Below are positions 24,313-32,878 of a stretch of DNA of 64,000 nt, piece by piece. Origin of the DNA: UBA2357 sp046295975 (lineage in GTDB: Bacteria > Pseudomonadota > Gammaproteobacteria > Burkholderiales > Rhodocyclaceae). The stretch covers positions 50,927 through 114,926 of the forward strand of contig JBKBMG010000010.1 of assembly GCA_046295975.1 (NCBI GenBank). Direction: 5' to 3'. Positions within the stretch are counted from its first letter, which is position 1. Each line of letters starts with the position of its first letter. The position numbers were made by a program, and so were the translations under genes. The notes beneath the pieces are model-generated. The model made no database searches, was not told where the DNA came from, and was given only the letters and a program-made list of their open reading frames with translations.

Positions 24313-24338
24313 TGTAACGATGTTACCAGACGTTACAC
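24313..24338. promoter_or_regulatory. Candidate operator: repeated GTAAC/GTTAC motif
   Basis: TGTAACG and CGTTACA form perfect 7-bp arms across 11 bases. Within it GTAAC-GAT-GTTAC makes a second, smaller palindrome. The motif sits in the only sizeable spacer of the aor unit, about 145 bases before the MoaD-like gene. It contains a TAACGAT core reminiscent of ModE-type operators, so control by a molybdate/tungstate-sensing regulator is possible. No such regulator is in the window. Confidence 0.45.
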
Positions 24339-24371
24339 AGCACGTCCGCCGTCATCCCGGCCCGCGTCGCC

Positions 24372-25649
24372 TCATCCACGCGCCAGCGCCATCGGCTGCT
24401 GGCTGCGGGCGACATAGGCATCGACGAACTGCAGCGGATAGCGCAGCAGGCGGTCGCGCCACTCGCCCAGACTGACCTTGCCCTGTATCAGTCCGCGCAA
24501 CGCGCCCACGTGCTCGGTCAAGCCGATGGCAGTGGCGCCGATCAGCACGTCGCCCTTGAACTGCAGGCTGAGGTAGCGGTAGCCGGTCTCGTCGACATGT
24601 TCGACGCCGGTCCCGCCCGCCTCCGGCTTCTCGCCCCACCACTGGCCGAACGACGACGAGATCAGCCCCAGCGTGTCCAGCACATTGATCGCCAGCACGC
24701 CCGGCAGCCGGGTATCGCGCCCCGCCATGTTCAGCGCGGCCACGCGAGCCTGATCCGCGGCATTGGGCTGGATCGCCGACACCAGATGGGCGCCGGTGAA
24801 CAGGTCGGGCGCTTCGGCCACATCGCCCGCGGCGTAAATGCCCGCCACGCTGGTCTGCATGCGGTCGTCTACCAGCACGCCCTTGGCCACGTGCACCGGC
24901 GTCTGCTCCAGGAAGCTGACGTTGGGCGCAACGCCCGCCGCAACAATGACGAGGTCGCAGCCGAGCACGTCACCGTTGGACAGCTTCACCGCCAGCGGCG
25001 CCTCCCCCGACGCGCTGCGGTCGATGCGCTCCACCCCGGCGGAGGTCACCACCCGAATGCCTTTGTCCTCAACCCAACGCTTGATCATGCCGCCCGCCTG
25101 GGGCGTCATCATGCGCGGCACCATGCGGTCGCCCATTTCGACCACCGTCAGTTCGACGCCGCGCCTGGCCAGCGCCTCCATGATGATGCAACCGATGAAG
25201 CCGGCGCCGAGTTGCAACACCCGCGCCCCCGGTTTGGCCAGGGCAGCGATCGCCCGTGCGTCGGCCAACGTCCAGCAGGTCTGCACCTCGGGCAGGTCGA
25301 TGCCCGGAATCGGTGGGCGCACCGGATGCGACCCGGTGGCCACAAGTACCCGGTCGTAGTCCTCGAAGCGACCGTCTGCGAACAGGATGCGACGTTGGTC
25401 GACGTCGAGCGCCACCGCCCGCCCGCGCAACTCGCGCACCCGCAGACGCTCGAAATAGCCGGGCGTCTTGCGTAGATAAGTGCCCGATTCGTCGATGTTC
25501 TCCTCGAGCAGATAGGGGATGGCCATGCGCGAATACGGCGGCGCGTCCTCGGAGCCAGCCATCACGATTTCGTCCAGCGGCGCGGCGCGGCGCAGGGTTT
25601 CGGCTGCGACGACACCGGCGGGGCCGTTGCCCAATATCACGTGTTTCAT
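24372..25649 (-). CDS. aorC: FAD/NAD subunit of aldehyde oxidoreductase (AorC)
   Basis: Flavoprotein of 425 residues with two dinucleotide-binding regions: MKHVILGNGPAGVVAAETL (FAD) and VLQLGAGFIGCIIMEALARRGVELTVVE (NAD). GIYAAGDVAEAPD closes the FAD fold. In Aromatoleum the AOR complex couples aldehyde oxidation to NAD reduction through such a subunit. It lies 78 bases after aorB. Function as the electron exit of this complex follows from operon position and family. Confidence 0.88.
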   Translation of the reverse strand: MKHVILGNGPAGVVAAETLRRAAPLDEIVMAGSEDAPPYSRMAIPYLLEENIDESGTYLRKTPGYFERLRVRELRGRAVALDVDQRRILFADGRFEDYDRVLVATGSHPVRPPIPGIDLPEVQTCWTLADARAIAALAKPGARVLQLGAGFIGCIIMEALARRGVELTVVEMGDRMVPRMMTPQAGGMIKRWVEDKGIRVVTSAGVERIDRSASGEAPLAVKLSNGDVLGCDLVIVAAGVAPNVSFLEQTPVHVAKGVLVDDRMQTSVAGIYAAGDVAEAPDLFTGAHLVSAIQPNAADQARVAALNMAGRDTRLPGVLAINVLDTLGLISSSFGQWWGEKPEAGGTGVEHVDETGYRYLSLQFKGDVLIGATAIGLTEHVGALRGLIQGKVSLGEWRDRLLRYPLQFVDAYVARSQQPMALARG

Positions 25650-25727
25650 GGAATGTCCTCGATCGGGTGCCCCGCCCCCGCACAGCGCGGGAACGGGGCA
25701 ATCCGCAAGCGGCTGGCGCGACAGCGC

Positions 25728-27575
25728 CTACAGGCCGAGACGGGCGCGGGTTTCGGCGGTCGGCTCGCCCTCGGGCGTCCAGCCGCGCACCTGGTAGTAC
25801 TCCGGCAGCATCTTCGCCAATCCGTTGACCAGGCCCTTGGCAGGTCCGGTTTTGGCCGGTTCGGTGGTCAAGCGCGGCGGCAGGTTGTCGTCCTTGGCGG
25901 TGAAGCCGGCGGCATTGTTGAACATGCGTTCCATGTTCCAGATGCGCTCGCCCACCTCGTTGAGCTTGTCCATGCTCCACTCCCCCTCGCAGGCGGCCGC
26001 GAGCTGGGGCTGGACGTCGGCCAGCGTCCACGCGAACGAGGTGAAGACGCAGATCCCCGCCGAGTCGAACACCGCGGTGGCGTCCTGGAAGGCCTTCACC
26101 AATTCGGGCTTGCCGTCGGTAGTGAGCGGATCGGTCTTGACCGGAATGCCCAACACCTCGGAGGCAACGGTGTAGGAGCGCAGGTGGCAGGCGCCGCGAT
26201 TGGACGTGGCATAGGTCAGGCCCATACCCTGAATGCCGCGCGAATCGTAGGCGGGGAATTCCTGCCCCTTCACGCTCATCGACAACTCGGGGTGGCCGTA
26301 GCGGGTGCACAGCCGCTTGGAGCCCTGGCCCAGTTCCTTGCCGAAACCCTCGCCCAGCGCGGTCATCTCGACCATTCGGGCGAGCGCCTCGGCCGAGCCG
26401 AACGGGGAGTCGATGCCGATCTGCTCGGCGCTGAGCACGCCCATCTCGTACAACTCCATGGCCGCCCCGACGGTAGCCCCGAAGGAGATCGGATCCATGC
26501 CCTGCTCGTTGCAGATCAGGTTGGCATATTGCAGGGCCTCGAGGTCACCGACGCCGTTGGCCGCGCCCAGCGCCCAGGCCGCTTCGTACTCCAGACCACC
26601 GGACGCACCCCAGTATTTCGGGCTGTTCTTGACGGTAAAGTGCCCCTTGTCGATCTCGGAAATACGCCCACAGGCAATCGTGCAGCCGAAACAGGCGGCA
26701 TTGGTCACCAGATGCGGCTTGCCGTCGGAAGCACGCTTCTCGTGCATCGCCTCGGCGGAAATCTTGGACGCGTCCTCGAACTGCACGTCGCGATGGTTGC
26801 GGGTGGGCAGTGCGCCGATCTCGTTGATCACGTTCATCAGCACCTGGGTGCCGTACTTCGGCAAACCCTGTCCGGTGACCGCATTGTCGGCGAGCACTTT
26901 CTTGGCCTCGCTGGTGGCCTGCATGAAGGCCGGAAAGTCCTTGATGCCGGCCACACCCTGGGTGCCGCGGATCGCCACCGCCTTGAGGTTCTTCGATCCC
27001 ATCACCGCACCCACGCCGGAACGCCCGGCGGCACGGTGCAAGTCGTTCACGACACAGGCGAACAACACCTGGTTTTCGCCGGCTCGCCCGATCGATGAGA
27101 CGCGGATCTGCGGATCCTGGTGCTGTGCCTTGATCGTTTCCTCGGTCTCCCAGCAGCTCTTGCCCCACAGATGGGCGGCATCGCGCAGTTCGGCGCGGTC
27201 GTTCTCCACGTAGAGATAGACCGGCTTGGGCGACTGGCCTTCGAAGATGATCATGTCCCAGCCAGCGAACTTCATCTCCGCACCAAAGAAACCGCCCGAG
27301 TTGGAACAGGCAATCGCACCGGTGAGCGGCCCCTTGGTGACGACGGTGTAGCGCCCACCGGTGGAGGCCATCGTGCCGGTCAGCGGCCCGGTGGCCATGA
27401 TCATCTTGTTGTCCGGCGACAAGGGGTCGACGCGGGGGTCGATCTCCGACACCAGATACTTGGTCGCCAGACCACGCGAACCCAGATACTCCTGAGCCCA
27501 TTGCATGTTCAGCGGCTCTTCCTTGCAGGTACCCTGGCTGAGGTTCACCCGCAGAATCTTCTTCGTCCAGCCCAT
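25728..27575 (-). CDS. aorB: Tungsten-containing aldehyde:ferredoxin oxidoreductase, catalytic subunit (AorB)
   Basis: Oxidises aldehydes to carboxylic acids with a tungsten bis-pterin cofactor and one 4Fe-4S cluster. The start at 27575 gives MGWTKKILRVNLSQGTCKEE with a GAGGAGG ribosome-binding site, and 615 residues, the usual AOR length. Cluster ligands appear as CFGCTIAC (about 292-300) plus a distant DSAGICVF cysteine. Pterin-binding regions include GRSGVGAVMGSKNLKA. The in-frame ORF extends far upstream through aorA, but that part has no AOR homology. It sits 11 bases after aorA. Confidence 0.95.
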   Translation of the reverse strand: MGWTKKILRVNLSQGTCKEEPLNMQWAQEYLGSRGLATKYLVSEIDPRVDPLSPDNKMIMATGPLTGTMASTGGRYTVVTKGPLTGAIACSNSGGFFGAEMKFAGWDMIIFEGQSPKPVYLYVENDRAELRDAAHLWGKSCWETEETIKAQHQDPQIRVSSIGRAGENQVLFACVVNDLHRAAGRSGVGAVMGSKNLKAVAIRGTQGVAGIKDFPAFMQATSEAKKVLADNAVTGQGLPKYGTQVLMNVINEIGALPTRNHRDVQFEDASKISAEAMHEKRASDGKPHLVTNAACFGCTIACGRISEIDKGHFTVKNSPKYWGASGGLEYEAAWALGAANGVGDLEALQYANLICNEQGMDPISFGATVGAAMELYEMGVLSAEQIGIDSPFGSAEALARMVEMTALGEGFGKELGQGSKRLCTRYGHPELSMSVKGQEFPAYDSRGIQGMGLTYATSNRGACHLRSYTVASEVLGIPVKTDPLTTDGKPELVKAFQDATAVFDSAGICVFTSFAWTLADVQPQLAAACEGEWSMDKLNEVGERIWNMERMFNNAAGFTAKDDNLPPRLTTEPAKTGPAKGLVNGLAKMLPEYYQVRGWTPEGEPTAETRARLGL

Positions 27576-27586
27576 GATGTGCCTCC

Positions 27587-28063
27587 TCAGGCGGCGGTTG
27601 CGGGAGTGTTGGCCTTGGCGGCCCAGGCCTGCATGCGGTCGTAGCCGGTCCAGTCGGCATCGATATAGGTGATCGCACCGGTCGGACAGGCCTTGGCACA
27701 GGCGGGATCGCCCTCGCACAGGTCGCACTTCTGGACCTTGCCGGAGTCCTGGTTGTAGTTGATGGTGCCGAACGGACAGGCGATGGTGCAGACCTTGCAG
27801 CCGACGCAGGTCTCTTCGAACACCATCTTGGCCCCGGTGCTCAGGTCGATTCGAATCGCATCGACCGGACAGGCGTTCAGACACCAGGCCTCGGTGCACT
27901 GGGTACAGGTGTAAGGCACCTTGCGCCCTTCGTGTTCGAAGTTGAAGACCTTGATTCGGGATTTGGCTGGATTCATGACCCCGGTGTGTTCGTACGAGCA
28001 TGCCATTTCGCACTGCAGGCAGCCGGTACATTTCGCGGGATCAATGTGAAGGGATTTCCACAT
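27587..28063 (-). CDS. aorA: Polyferredoxin subunit of aldehyde oxidoreductase (AorA)
   Basis: Electron-transfer protein of 158 residues with four cysteine clusters for 4Fe-4S centres: CTGCLQCEMAC, CTQCTEAWCLNACP, CVGCKVCTIACP and CDLCEGDPACAKACP. I place the start at 28063 (MWKSLHIDPAKCTGC) because a GAGGAG site precedes it; an upstream start would run through the promoter. It is first in the aor operon, 51 bases downstream of a sigma-54 type promoter. Confidence 0.93.
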   Translation of the reverse strand: MWKSLHIDPAKCTGCLQCEMACSYEHTGVMNPAKSRIKVFNFEHEGRKVPYTCTQCTEAWCLNACPVDAIRIDLSTGAKMVFEETCVGCKVCTIACPFGTINYNQDSGKVQKCDLCEGDPACAKACPTGAITYIDADWTGYDRMQAWAAKANTPATAA

Positions 28064-28113
28064 CGACTGACTCCTCGTTATCGGTGTTATGGATAGGCAA
28101 CACACTTCATATC

Positions 28114-28130
28114 AAGCAAGGCACGTGCCC
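28114..28130 (-). promoter_or_regulatory. Sigma-54 promoter of the aor operon
   Basis: On the minus strand GGGCACG-TGCC-TTGCTT matches the -24/-12 consensus TGGCACG-N4-TTGCW in all but the first base, with the required 10 bases between GG and GC. Transcription should start near 28104, about 40 bases before aorA. An AcoR-type activator gene ends just upstream. Confidence 0.82.
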
Positions 28131-28192
28131 ATGGGTGGGGCGCGCCTCTCCCGATTCGTTTGGCGGGCACCGCGCCGGGCCCCGCCCAATCC

Positions 28193-30250
28193 TCAGTTCA
28201 TCCTGCCAAGCTTGCGGTAGAGGCGATTTCGGCTCACACCCAGCTTGCGCGCGGCCGCGGAGATGTTGCCGCCGACTTGTCGCATGACCGCCTGGATCGC
28301 CTCCAGCTCCAGACGATCGAGCCTACAGGATGCCTCATCAAAGGCCAGGCCGTTAGCCCGCATCGGCAAGCCCTGGGCCGTTTGTGCCGGATCGGAACAG
28401 CCTGCCCCCGCAGCCTGCCCACCCTCTGCTTCGGACGGTGCGGCGCTGAAGAGTTCCTCCGGCAGATGCACGGGCCGGATCTCCGCCTCGTCCGGATCGA
28501 GCAGCGCCACCGCGACGCGGATCACGTTGTGGAGCTGGCGGACGTTGCCCGGCCAGGCGTAGCGCTCGAAGAAGCGCATCACCTCCTCACCAATGACGAT
28601 GTCGTCGCGCCGCGCCTCGGTCGACTCCAGCGCCAGGATGCGTCTCACAATGCAACGGATGTCGCTGCGCTCGCGCAGCGGTGGCAGGCTCACGGTGAGA
28701 CTGTTCACGCGATAGTACAAATCTTCACGGAACGCGCCGCGCGCCACCGCGTCGCGCAACACCCGGTGGGTGGCGCATACCAGCGAGATGTCCACCGGGA
28801 TGGACTTGTGCGCCCCCACCGGCGTCACACACCGCTCCTGCAACACCCTCAGCAAGCGCGCCTGCATGCCCAGCGGCATGTCGCCGATCTCGTCGAGGAA
28901 AAGCGTACCGCCATGGGCCTGCTGGATCTTGCCGATCGCCCCTTCGCGCCGCGCACCGGTGAAGGCGCCACCGACGTAGCCGAAGAGTTCGGACTCGATC
29001 AGGGTCTCGGGGACTGCCGCGCAGTTGAGCGCGACGAACGGCCCGTCGGCCCGCGGTCCGCTGTTGTGGAAAGCCTGGGCGAACAACTCCTTGCCCACGC
29101 CGGATTCGCCCTGGATGAGCACCGGAATGTCCTTGCCCTGCACCCGGCGCGCACGATCGATGGCGCGCGCGAGGCAGACGTCGCCCGTCGCCAGGCTGTC
29201 CAACGTGACCTTGCAGCGCGGCTTGTCGGCCGCCCGCGCGGTCGACCGCGACTCGACTGCGGCGGCGGCCGCGCTACCGGCGGCAGCGCCCTGCATCATG
29301 AGCGGATGGATGGAACGCACCTGGGCATACAGGGCACCGCCGCTGCGCAACTCGATGCGCGTCAGTGCACCGCGCGCCGACGCAGCCCGGTCCAGCAGCA
29401 CCCCCAGGCCCTGGCGGAACAACTGGGCCAGGGTCGCACCCTGGCCCTCGGTCGAGGCCACTGCCAGCCATTCGCGTGCCACCGAGTTGGCACCGACGAT
29501 GCAGCCGTCCGCATTCACCGCGATCATCGCCTCCTGCAGACTGCCGACGTACTCAGGGCGTGCGTGGAAGGCGATCAATACCTGGTCGGCGAACTCCGAC
29601 TCGAACAAGCGCTTTTCCAGCAACTGCACCGACAGACGCACCAGCCCCAGGGTGTGACGTTGATGGGCACGGTGGTCGCATGAGATGTCGAGTACACCGG
29701 CGAGCCGGCCATCGGCGCCGAACACCGGCGAGGCGGTACAGGACAGGAATCCGTTGTGTTCCAGGAAATGCTCGGAGCCGAGCACTTCGACCGACGCCCG
29801 CTCGGCGATCGCGGTGCCGATCGCATTGGTGCCGCGCAAACGCTCGCCCCAGCACGCACCGGGCTGCAGCGCGACGCGACCGGCCCGGTCAACGAAGTCC
29901 GGATCGCCCAGGCTGTGCAGGATCACGCCCTCGGCATCGGACAGGATCACCATGCTGCCCGATGCGCGGATCTGCTCGAACACATGTTCCATGACGCCAC
30001 TGGCCTGCTCCAGGAAGCGTTCGCTGCGTTCGCGCGCCTCGGACAACCTCGCGCGCCCCACCTGAACGTCGCCACGACAGCGGTCACTCTCCAGACCCGC
30101 ATCGCGACAACGCTGCCAGGAGCGCAGAATCGTCGCGGGCACGCCTTCTTCCGGGCACTCCCCCTGCTCGAAGAACAGGGTACGCGCGGCCAGGACACGC
30201 GGATCGGTTTTATCCGACCACTTCGAAAGTGCGGCCATCTCCTCCTCCAT
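28193..30250 (-). CDS. AcoR-type sigma-54 dependent activator
   Basis: The 685-residue regulator has an N-terminal sensory region with a GAF-like domain (about 70-330). Its AAA+ domain (about 350-590) has Walker A GESGVGKE and the sigma-54 contact loop GAFTGA near residue 427. A Fis-type helix-turn-helix ends the protein (NISAAARKLGVSRNRLYRKLGRMN). AcoR relatives respond to acetoin, alcohols or aldehydes. It lies between aor and the pedF-like gene, both of which have sigma-54 promoters, so these are its likely targets. It is strikingly similar to the regulator at 43563-45596, sharing for example FEQIRASGSMVIL and SVQLLEKRLFESEF. Confidence 0.93.
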   Translation of the reverse strand: MEEEMAALSKWSDKTDPRVLAARTLFFEQGECPEEGVPATILRSWQRCRDAGLESDRCRGDVQVGRARLSEARERSERFLEQASGVMEHVFEQIRASGSMVILSDAEGVILHSLGDPDFVDRAGRVALQPGACWGERLRGTNAIGTAIAERASVEVLGSEHFLEHNGFLSCTASPVFGADGRLAGVLDISCDHRAHQRHTLGLVRLSVQLLEKRLFESEFADQVLIAFHARPEYVGSLQEAMIAVNADGCIVGANSVAREWLAVASTEGQGATLAQLFRQGLGVLLDRAASARGALTRIELRSGGALYAQVRSIHPLMMQGAAAGSAAAAAVESRSTARAADKPRCKVTLDSLATGDVCLARAIDRARRVQGKDIPVLIQGESGVGKELFAQAFHNSGPRADGPFVALNCAAVPETLIESELFGYVGGAFTGARREGAIGKIQQAHGGTLFLDEIGDMPLGMQARLLRVLQERCVTPVGAHKSIPVDISLVCATHRVLRDAVARGAFREDLYYRVNSLTVSLPPLRERSDIRCIVRRILALESTEARRDDIVIGEEVMRFFERYAWPGNVRQLHNVIRVAVALLDPDEAEIRPVHLPEELFSAAPSEAEGGQAAGAGCSDPAQTAQGLPMRANGLAFDEASCRLDRLELEAIQAVMRQVGGNISAAARKLGVSRNRLYRKLGRMN

Positions 30251-30368
30251 CTCCGCCGCGGATACGTGTCCGACGGCTTTTGTGAATCCGCCGGGCGTTC
30301 CGGAACAACCGGGAAACGCCTGATTTTGCGGATATCGCTACGGTTTCTGATGCCCGTTTCCGTGGTCC

Positions 30369-30403
30369 GAAAAGTAGCACTTGGTACGGTTCGAAGCAAA
30401 TCG
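30369..30403 (-). promoter_or_regulatory. Shared bipartite element / probable sigma-70 promoter of the first AcoR-type regulator
   Basis: On the plus strand GAAAAGTAGCA and GCAAATCG are separated by exactly 16 bases. The same two blocks at the same spacing occur upstream of the second AcoR-type regulator (45786-45821). On the minus strand they can be read as TTGCTT, 17 bases, TACTTT with an extended TGC. That is a plausible promoter for the regulator, with a leader of about 115 bases. Confidence 0.65.
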
Positions 30404-30503
30404 GGCAGCACCGGGCAGGACTTGTCAAGCAACTTCTCTGCCAGGCGGAAAACGCCATGGCCGCGCCCGATCGAGGACGGCTCCCGGCAGCGCCAGACGA
30501 AGG

Positions 30504-30519
30504 TGGCACAGGGATTGCA
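30504..30519 (+). promoter_or_regulatory. Sigma-54 promoter of the pedF-pedG-like operon
   Basis: TGGCACA-GGGA-TTGCA matches the -24/-12 consensus almost perfectly, with 10 bases between GG and GC. The expected start is near 30530, about 59 bases before the cytochrome gene. The remaining intergenic stretch 30251-30588 holds the regulator promoter and no further gene. Confidence 0.9.
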
Positions 30520-30588
30520 GTGACCCCCTCCGAGCGGCACACCGACCCGGCTCAGATACCCGAAACAAGCCTGCATGAGGATTAAAAG

Positions 30589-31038
30589 GTGAATAAAATC
30601 AATGCTATGGAGACACGCAACCGGACGCTCGCGTATGCCGCGGCAGTGGGTTTGACGGCCTTGCTACCACTCGCCGCCGGCGCTCACGGTGATGTCACAC
30701 CCCAAGCGGTGGACACCACCATGCTCGAATCGCTGGGCGACGACTGGCGCGAGACCAACCCATACCGGGGCAATGCCGAGGCCATCCGCATCGGCGACTC
30801 GGCGTTCAACCAGAACTGCGCCCGCTGCCACGGGCTGGGCGCGGTGTCAGGCGGCATCGCGCCCGACCTGCGCCACCTGGAACACGACAACGACATGGAC
30901 GAGTACTACATCGGCAAGGTCCGCGCCGGCGTCACCCGCAATGGCGCCGTCTACATGCCGCCGTTCGAGGGTACGCTGACGCAGGAAGCGATGTGGGCCA
31001 TCCGCGCCTGGCTGGAGACGGTATATGAACCCCAATGA
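30589..31038 (+). CDS. pedF: Periplasmic cytochrome c (PedF-like)
   Basis: Monohaem cytochrome c that accepts electrons from PQQ alcohol dehydrogenases. The 149-residue product starts at GTG 30589 with a GAGG site 8 bases before; an ATG 18 bases further in is possible. After a signal peptide (about 1-32) it has the haem motif CARCH (77-81) and likely Met ligand in YMPPFEG. NPYRGNAEAIRIGDSAFNQNCARCHG is the PedF family pattern. It overlaps the next gene by 14 bases. Confidence 0.9.
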   Translation: MNKINAMETRNRTLAYAAAVGLTALLPLAAGAHGDVTPQAVDTTMLESLGDDWRETNPYRGNAEAIRIGDSAFNQNCARCHGLGAVSGGIAPDLRHLEHDNDMDEYYIGKVRAGVTRNGAVYMPPFEGTLTQEAMWAIRAWLETVYEPQ

Positions 31039-31924
31039 CGGTCGCCTCCCCGTCCCGCCCCGCCAGCCCTCGTACCAGGACGGCCCGCTCCAGCGTCGCG
31101 CCTTTCTGCGTGCCGTCGGCGCACTGGCCGCGGCCTGGCTGGTACCGGCCTCGGCCGCGGCGCAACTCGAGTTGCAGCAGGCAGGCGCGTTGCGCATCGC
31201 GGTCTACGCCGACTTTCCGCCCTACTCCACCGCCGGCAAAGGCGTGGACGTGGACCTCGGCCGGGCACTCGCGGCCGAACTCGGGCTGCAGGCGCACATC
31301 GTCGAGTTCGTGGCCGACGAGGACATGAACGACGATCTGCGCAACATGGTCTGGCGCGGTCACTACCTCGGCCAGCGCCCTGCCGACGTGATGCTGCACG
31401 TGCCGGTCGACAAACACTTTGCCGCACGCAACGACAAGGTCGCGATCTTCGGCCCATACCACCTGGAGACCATGGCGATGGCACGTCATCCGGAACGCGT
31501 GCCGGCCCCCTCGGGCTCTGCGGCGAGCGCGTTCGAGGTATTCACCCGCGAACGCATTGGCGCCGAGCTGGACACCCATGCCAGCGACTTCCTGCTGCAC
31601 GTGCTCAACGGACGGCTGCGTGACAACGTCAGCCACTACCGCTCGGTGGGCGAGGCCATGGCCGCCTTGGGGCGTGGGGAGATCGCCGCCGTACTGGGCA
31701 CCCGCACCCAGCTTGAAGCGGCCCGACAGCACGCCCCAAACGCCGCGGTCGACCCGCTCGCGATGCCGGAGATGCGCGTCTCCGGATGGCCGCTGGGCAT
31801 GGCGGTGAAGGCCGAACACCGGGAACTGGCCCAGGCCTTGTCCGGCGCGCTGGCCCGTCTGCAACGCTCGGGCGAACTGGCCCGCATTTTCGCCGCACAT
31901 GGCGTGACGCATCGCACTCCCTGA
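31025..31924 (+). CDS. Quinoprotein-associated periplasmic solute-binding protein (PedG-like)
   Basis: A 299-residue family-3-type solute-binding protein with a twin-arginine-like leader (RRAFLRAVGALAAAWLVPASAAA). The binding-fold segments are LRIAVYADFPPYSTAGKGVDVDLGRALAAELG and GEIAAVLGTRTQLEAA. Proteins of this group occur next to PQQ dehydrogenases without cognate ABC permeases, so they are thought to assist the quinoprotein rather than import solutes. The start overlaps the cytochrome gene by 14 bases. A strong hairpin follows. Confidence 0.87.
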   Translation: MNPNDGRLPVPPRQPSYQDGPLQRRAFLRAVGALAAAWLVPASAAAQLELQQAGALRIAVYADFPPYSTAGKGVDVDLGRALAAELGLQAHIVEFVADEDMNDDLRNMVWRGHYLGQRPADVMLHVPVDKHFAARNDKVAIFGPYHLETMAMARHPERVPAPSGSAASAFEVFTRERIGAELDTHASDFLLHVLNGRLRDNVSHYRSVGEAMAALGRGEIAAVLGTRTQLEAARQHAPNAAVDPLAMPEMRVSGWPLGMAVKAEHRELAQALSGALARLQRSGELARIFAAHGVTHRTP

Positions 31925-31929
31925 CCGTC

Positions 31930-31959
31930 GTTCCGGGGCGAGGTGTTCCGCCCCGGAAC
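31930..31959 (+). terminator. Strong hairpin after the pedG-like gene
   Basis: GTTCCGGGGCG and CGCCCCGGAAC form a perfect 11-bp stem with an 8-base loop, beginning 6 bases after the stop. It is followed by AATTC, not a T-run. It is probably a transcript end or 3' stabiliser. Confidence 0.6.
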
Positions 31960-32020
31960 AATTCTGCGCCGCGATGGCGCGATCAATTGCCCGGACCTGC
32001 GGTATGGTCGCCGAGCACCT

Positions 32021-32105
32021 TGTCGCCAACCAGCGACAGGACAATATCCGCCACGCTTGGGCAATGTCCCCAGGAACGCGTCATCATTGTCGCCCATCGG
32101 CGACA
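32021..32105 (+). promoter_or_regulatory. Two upstream activator sites TGTCGC-N6-GCGACA
   Basis: Two 18-bp inverted repeats of identical form lie at 32021-32038 and 32088-32105, 67 bases apart, about 155 and 88 bases before the -24 element at 32192. Both are preceded by T and followed by G. This is the usual layout of enhancer sites for a sigma-54 activator. The consensus differs from the palindrome at 40935-40953, so a different activator is implied. Confidence 0.75.
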
Positions 32106-32191
32106 GTTGTCCCGCGCCATCTTGCTTCAATCCCGGACAGCGCACCGAAAAACCATCTTAACAGACTGTTTCATAAGGTTTTTTAATACTC

Positions 32192-32207
32192 TGGCACAGC
32201 TCCTGCG
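32192..32207 (+). promoter_or_regulatory. Sigma-54 promoter of the BON-lipoprotein-DUF1328 genes
   Basis: TGGCACA-GCTC-CTGCG has the GG and GC pairs 10 bases apart and a one-base departure in TTGC. Transcription would begin near 32218, about 115 bases before the BON gene. Two matching inverted repeats lie upstream. Confidence 0.82.
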
Positions 32208-32332
32208 ATAGGCCTGGTGTGGATTCGTTCCGCATGACCAGAAACGCCGGACATCGGCCACGAGGGCAGCACGATGCCCACGCAAGCATCCGTTCGGCGT
32301 GTTCTTCACAACCCTTAGCACAGGAGTCAGCC

Positions 32333-32743
32333 ATGAACATCCAGTCTTCCACGACTTCCAAGCGTCCGCTCATTGCCACCACGACCGGCGCCCTGCTCAT
32401 TGCCATGCTGCTTGGCGGTCCGGTACTGGCTCAGGACGCCGCAACCCCGCAGGTGACGGACGCCCCCGCATCCGAAAGCGTCGCAGGCCCGAGTGAAGCC
32501 GGCGGCACGCTCGAAGGCGTCGGTGAGTTCGCCGAAGACTCCCTGATCACTACCAAGGTCAAGCTTGAATTGCTGGCAGACGAACAACTGAGCGCGCTCG
32601 ACATCAAGGTCGAGACCGACGAGGGCGTCGTCCACCTCGTGGGCGAGGTGGCCTCGGAAGCCGAGCGCGAGCGCGTGATCGCTCTCGTCGCCAGCATCGA
32701 CGGGGTACGCAACATCAACGTCGATGCACTCCAGGTGAACTGA
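32333..32743 (+). CDS. Periplasmic BON-domain protein (OsmY-like)
   Basis: The 136-residue protein starts at the ATG 32333 behind AGGAG. It has a signal peptide (about 12-34, ending VLAQDA), an Ala/Pro/Ser linker and one BON domain (about 66-136; SLITTKVKLELLADEQLSALDIKVET, then GVVHLVGEV and GVRNINVDALQV). BON domains bind phospholipid surfaces, and OsmY-type proteins are induced by envelope or osmotic stress. It heads a probable three-gene transcript with a sigma-54 promoter. Confidence 0.88.
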   Translation: MNIQSSTTSKRPLIATTTGALLIAMLLGGPVLAQDAATPQVTDAPASESVAGPSEAGGTLEGVGEFAEDSLITTKVKLELLADEQLSALDIKVETDEGVVHLVGEVASEAERERVIALVASIDGVRNINVDALQVN

Positions 32744-32878
32744 CCCGCGCATCTACGGCGAAAACCGTCCCACACACGGCTCCGGCCATCGCCGGAGCCG
32801 GTCCGCAAGGTCGGCGCACGGCGCCGATTGGCGCGTCGCGCCAGAACACGGCCGCCAACACCCCTCAAGGAGACCATC

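Noticed and set aside
25728..28031. 767-residue version of AorB
   Set aside because: The extra N-terminus lies in another frame over aorA, whose four ferredoxin motifs are clear; a strong ribosome-binding site marks the start at 27575.
30361..30400. Two further sigma-54 look-alikes (TGGTCCG...GC and TGGTACG...GC)
   Set aside because: Both have 11 bases between GG and GC instead of 10, and lack the TTGC element.
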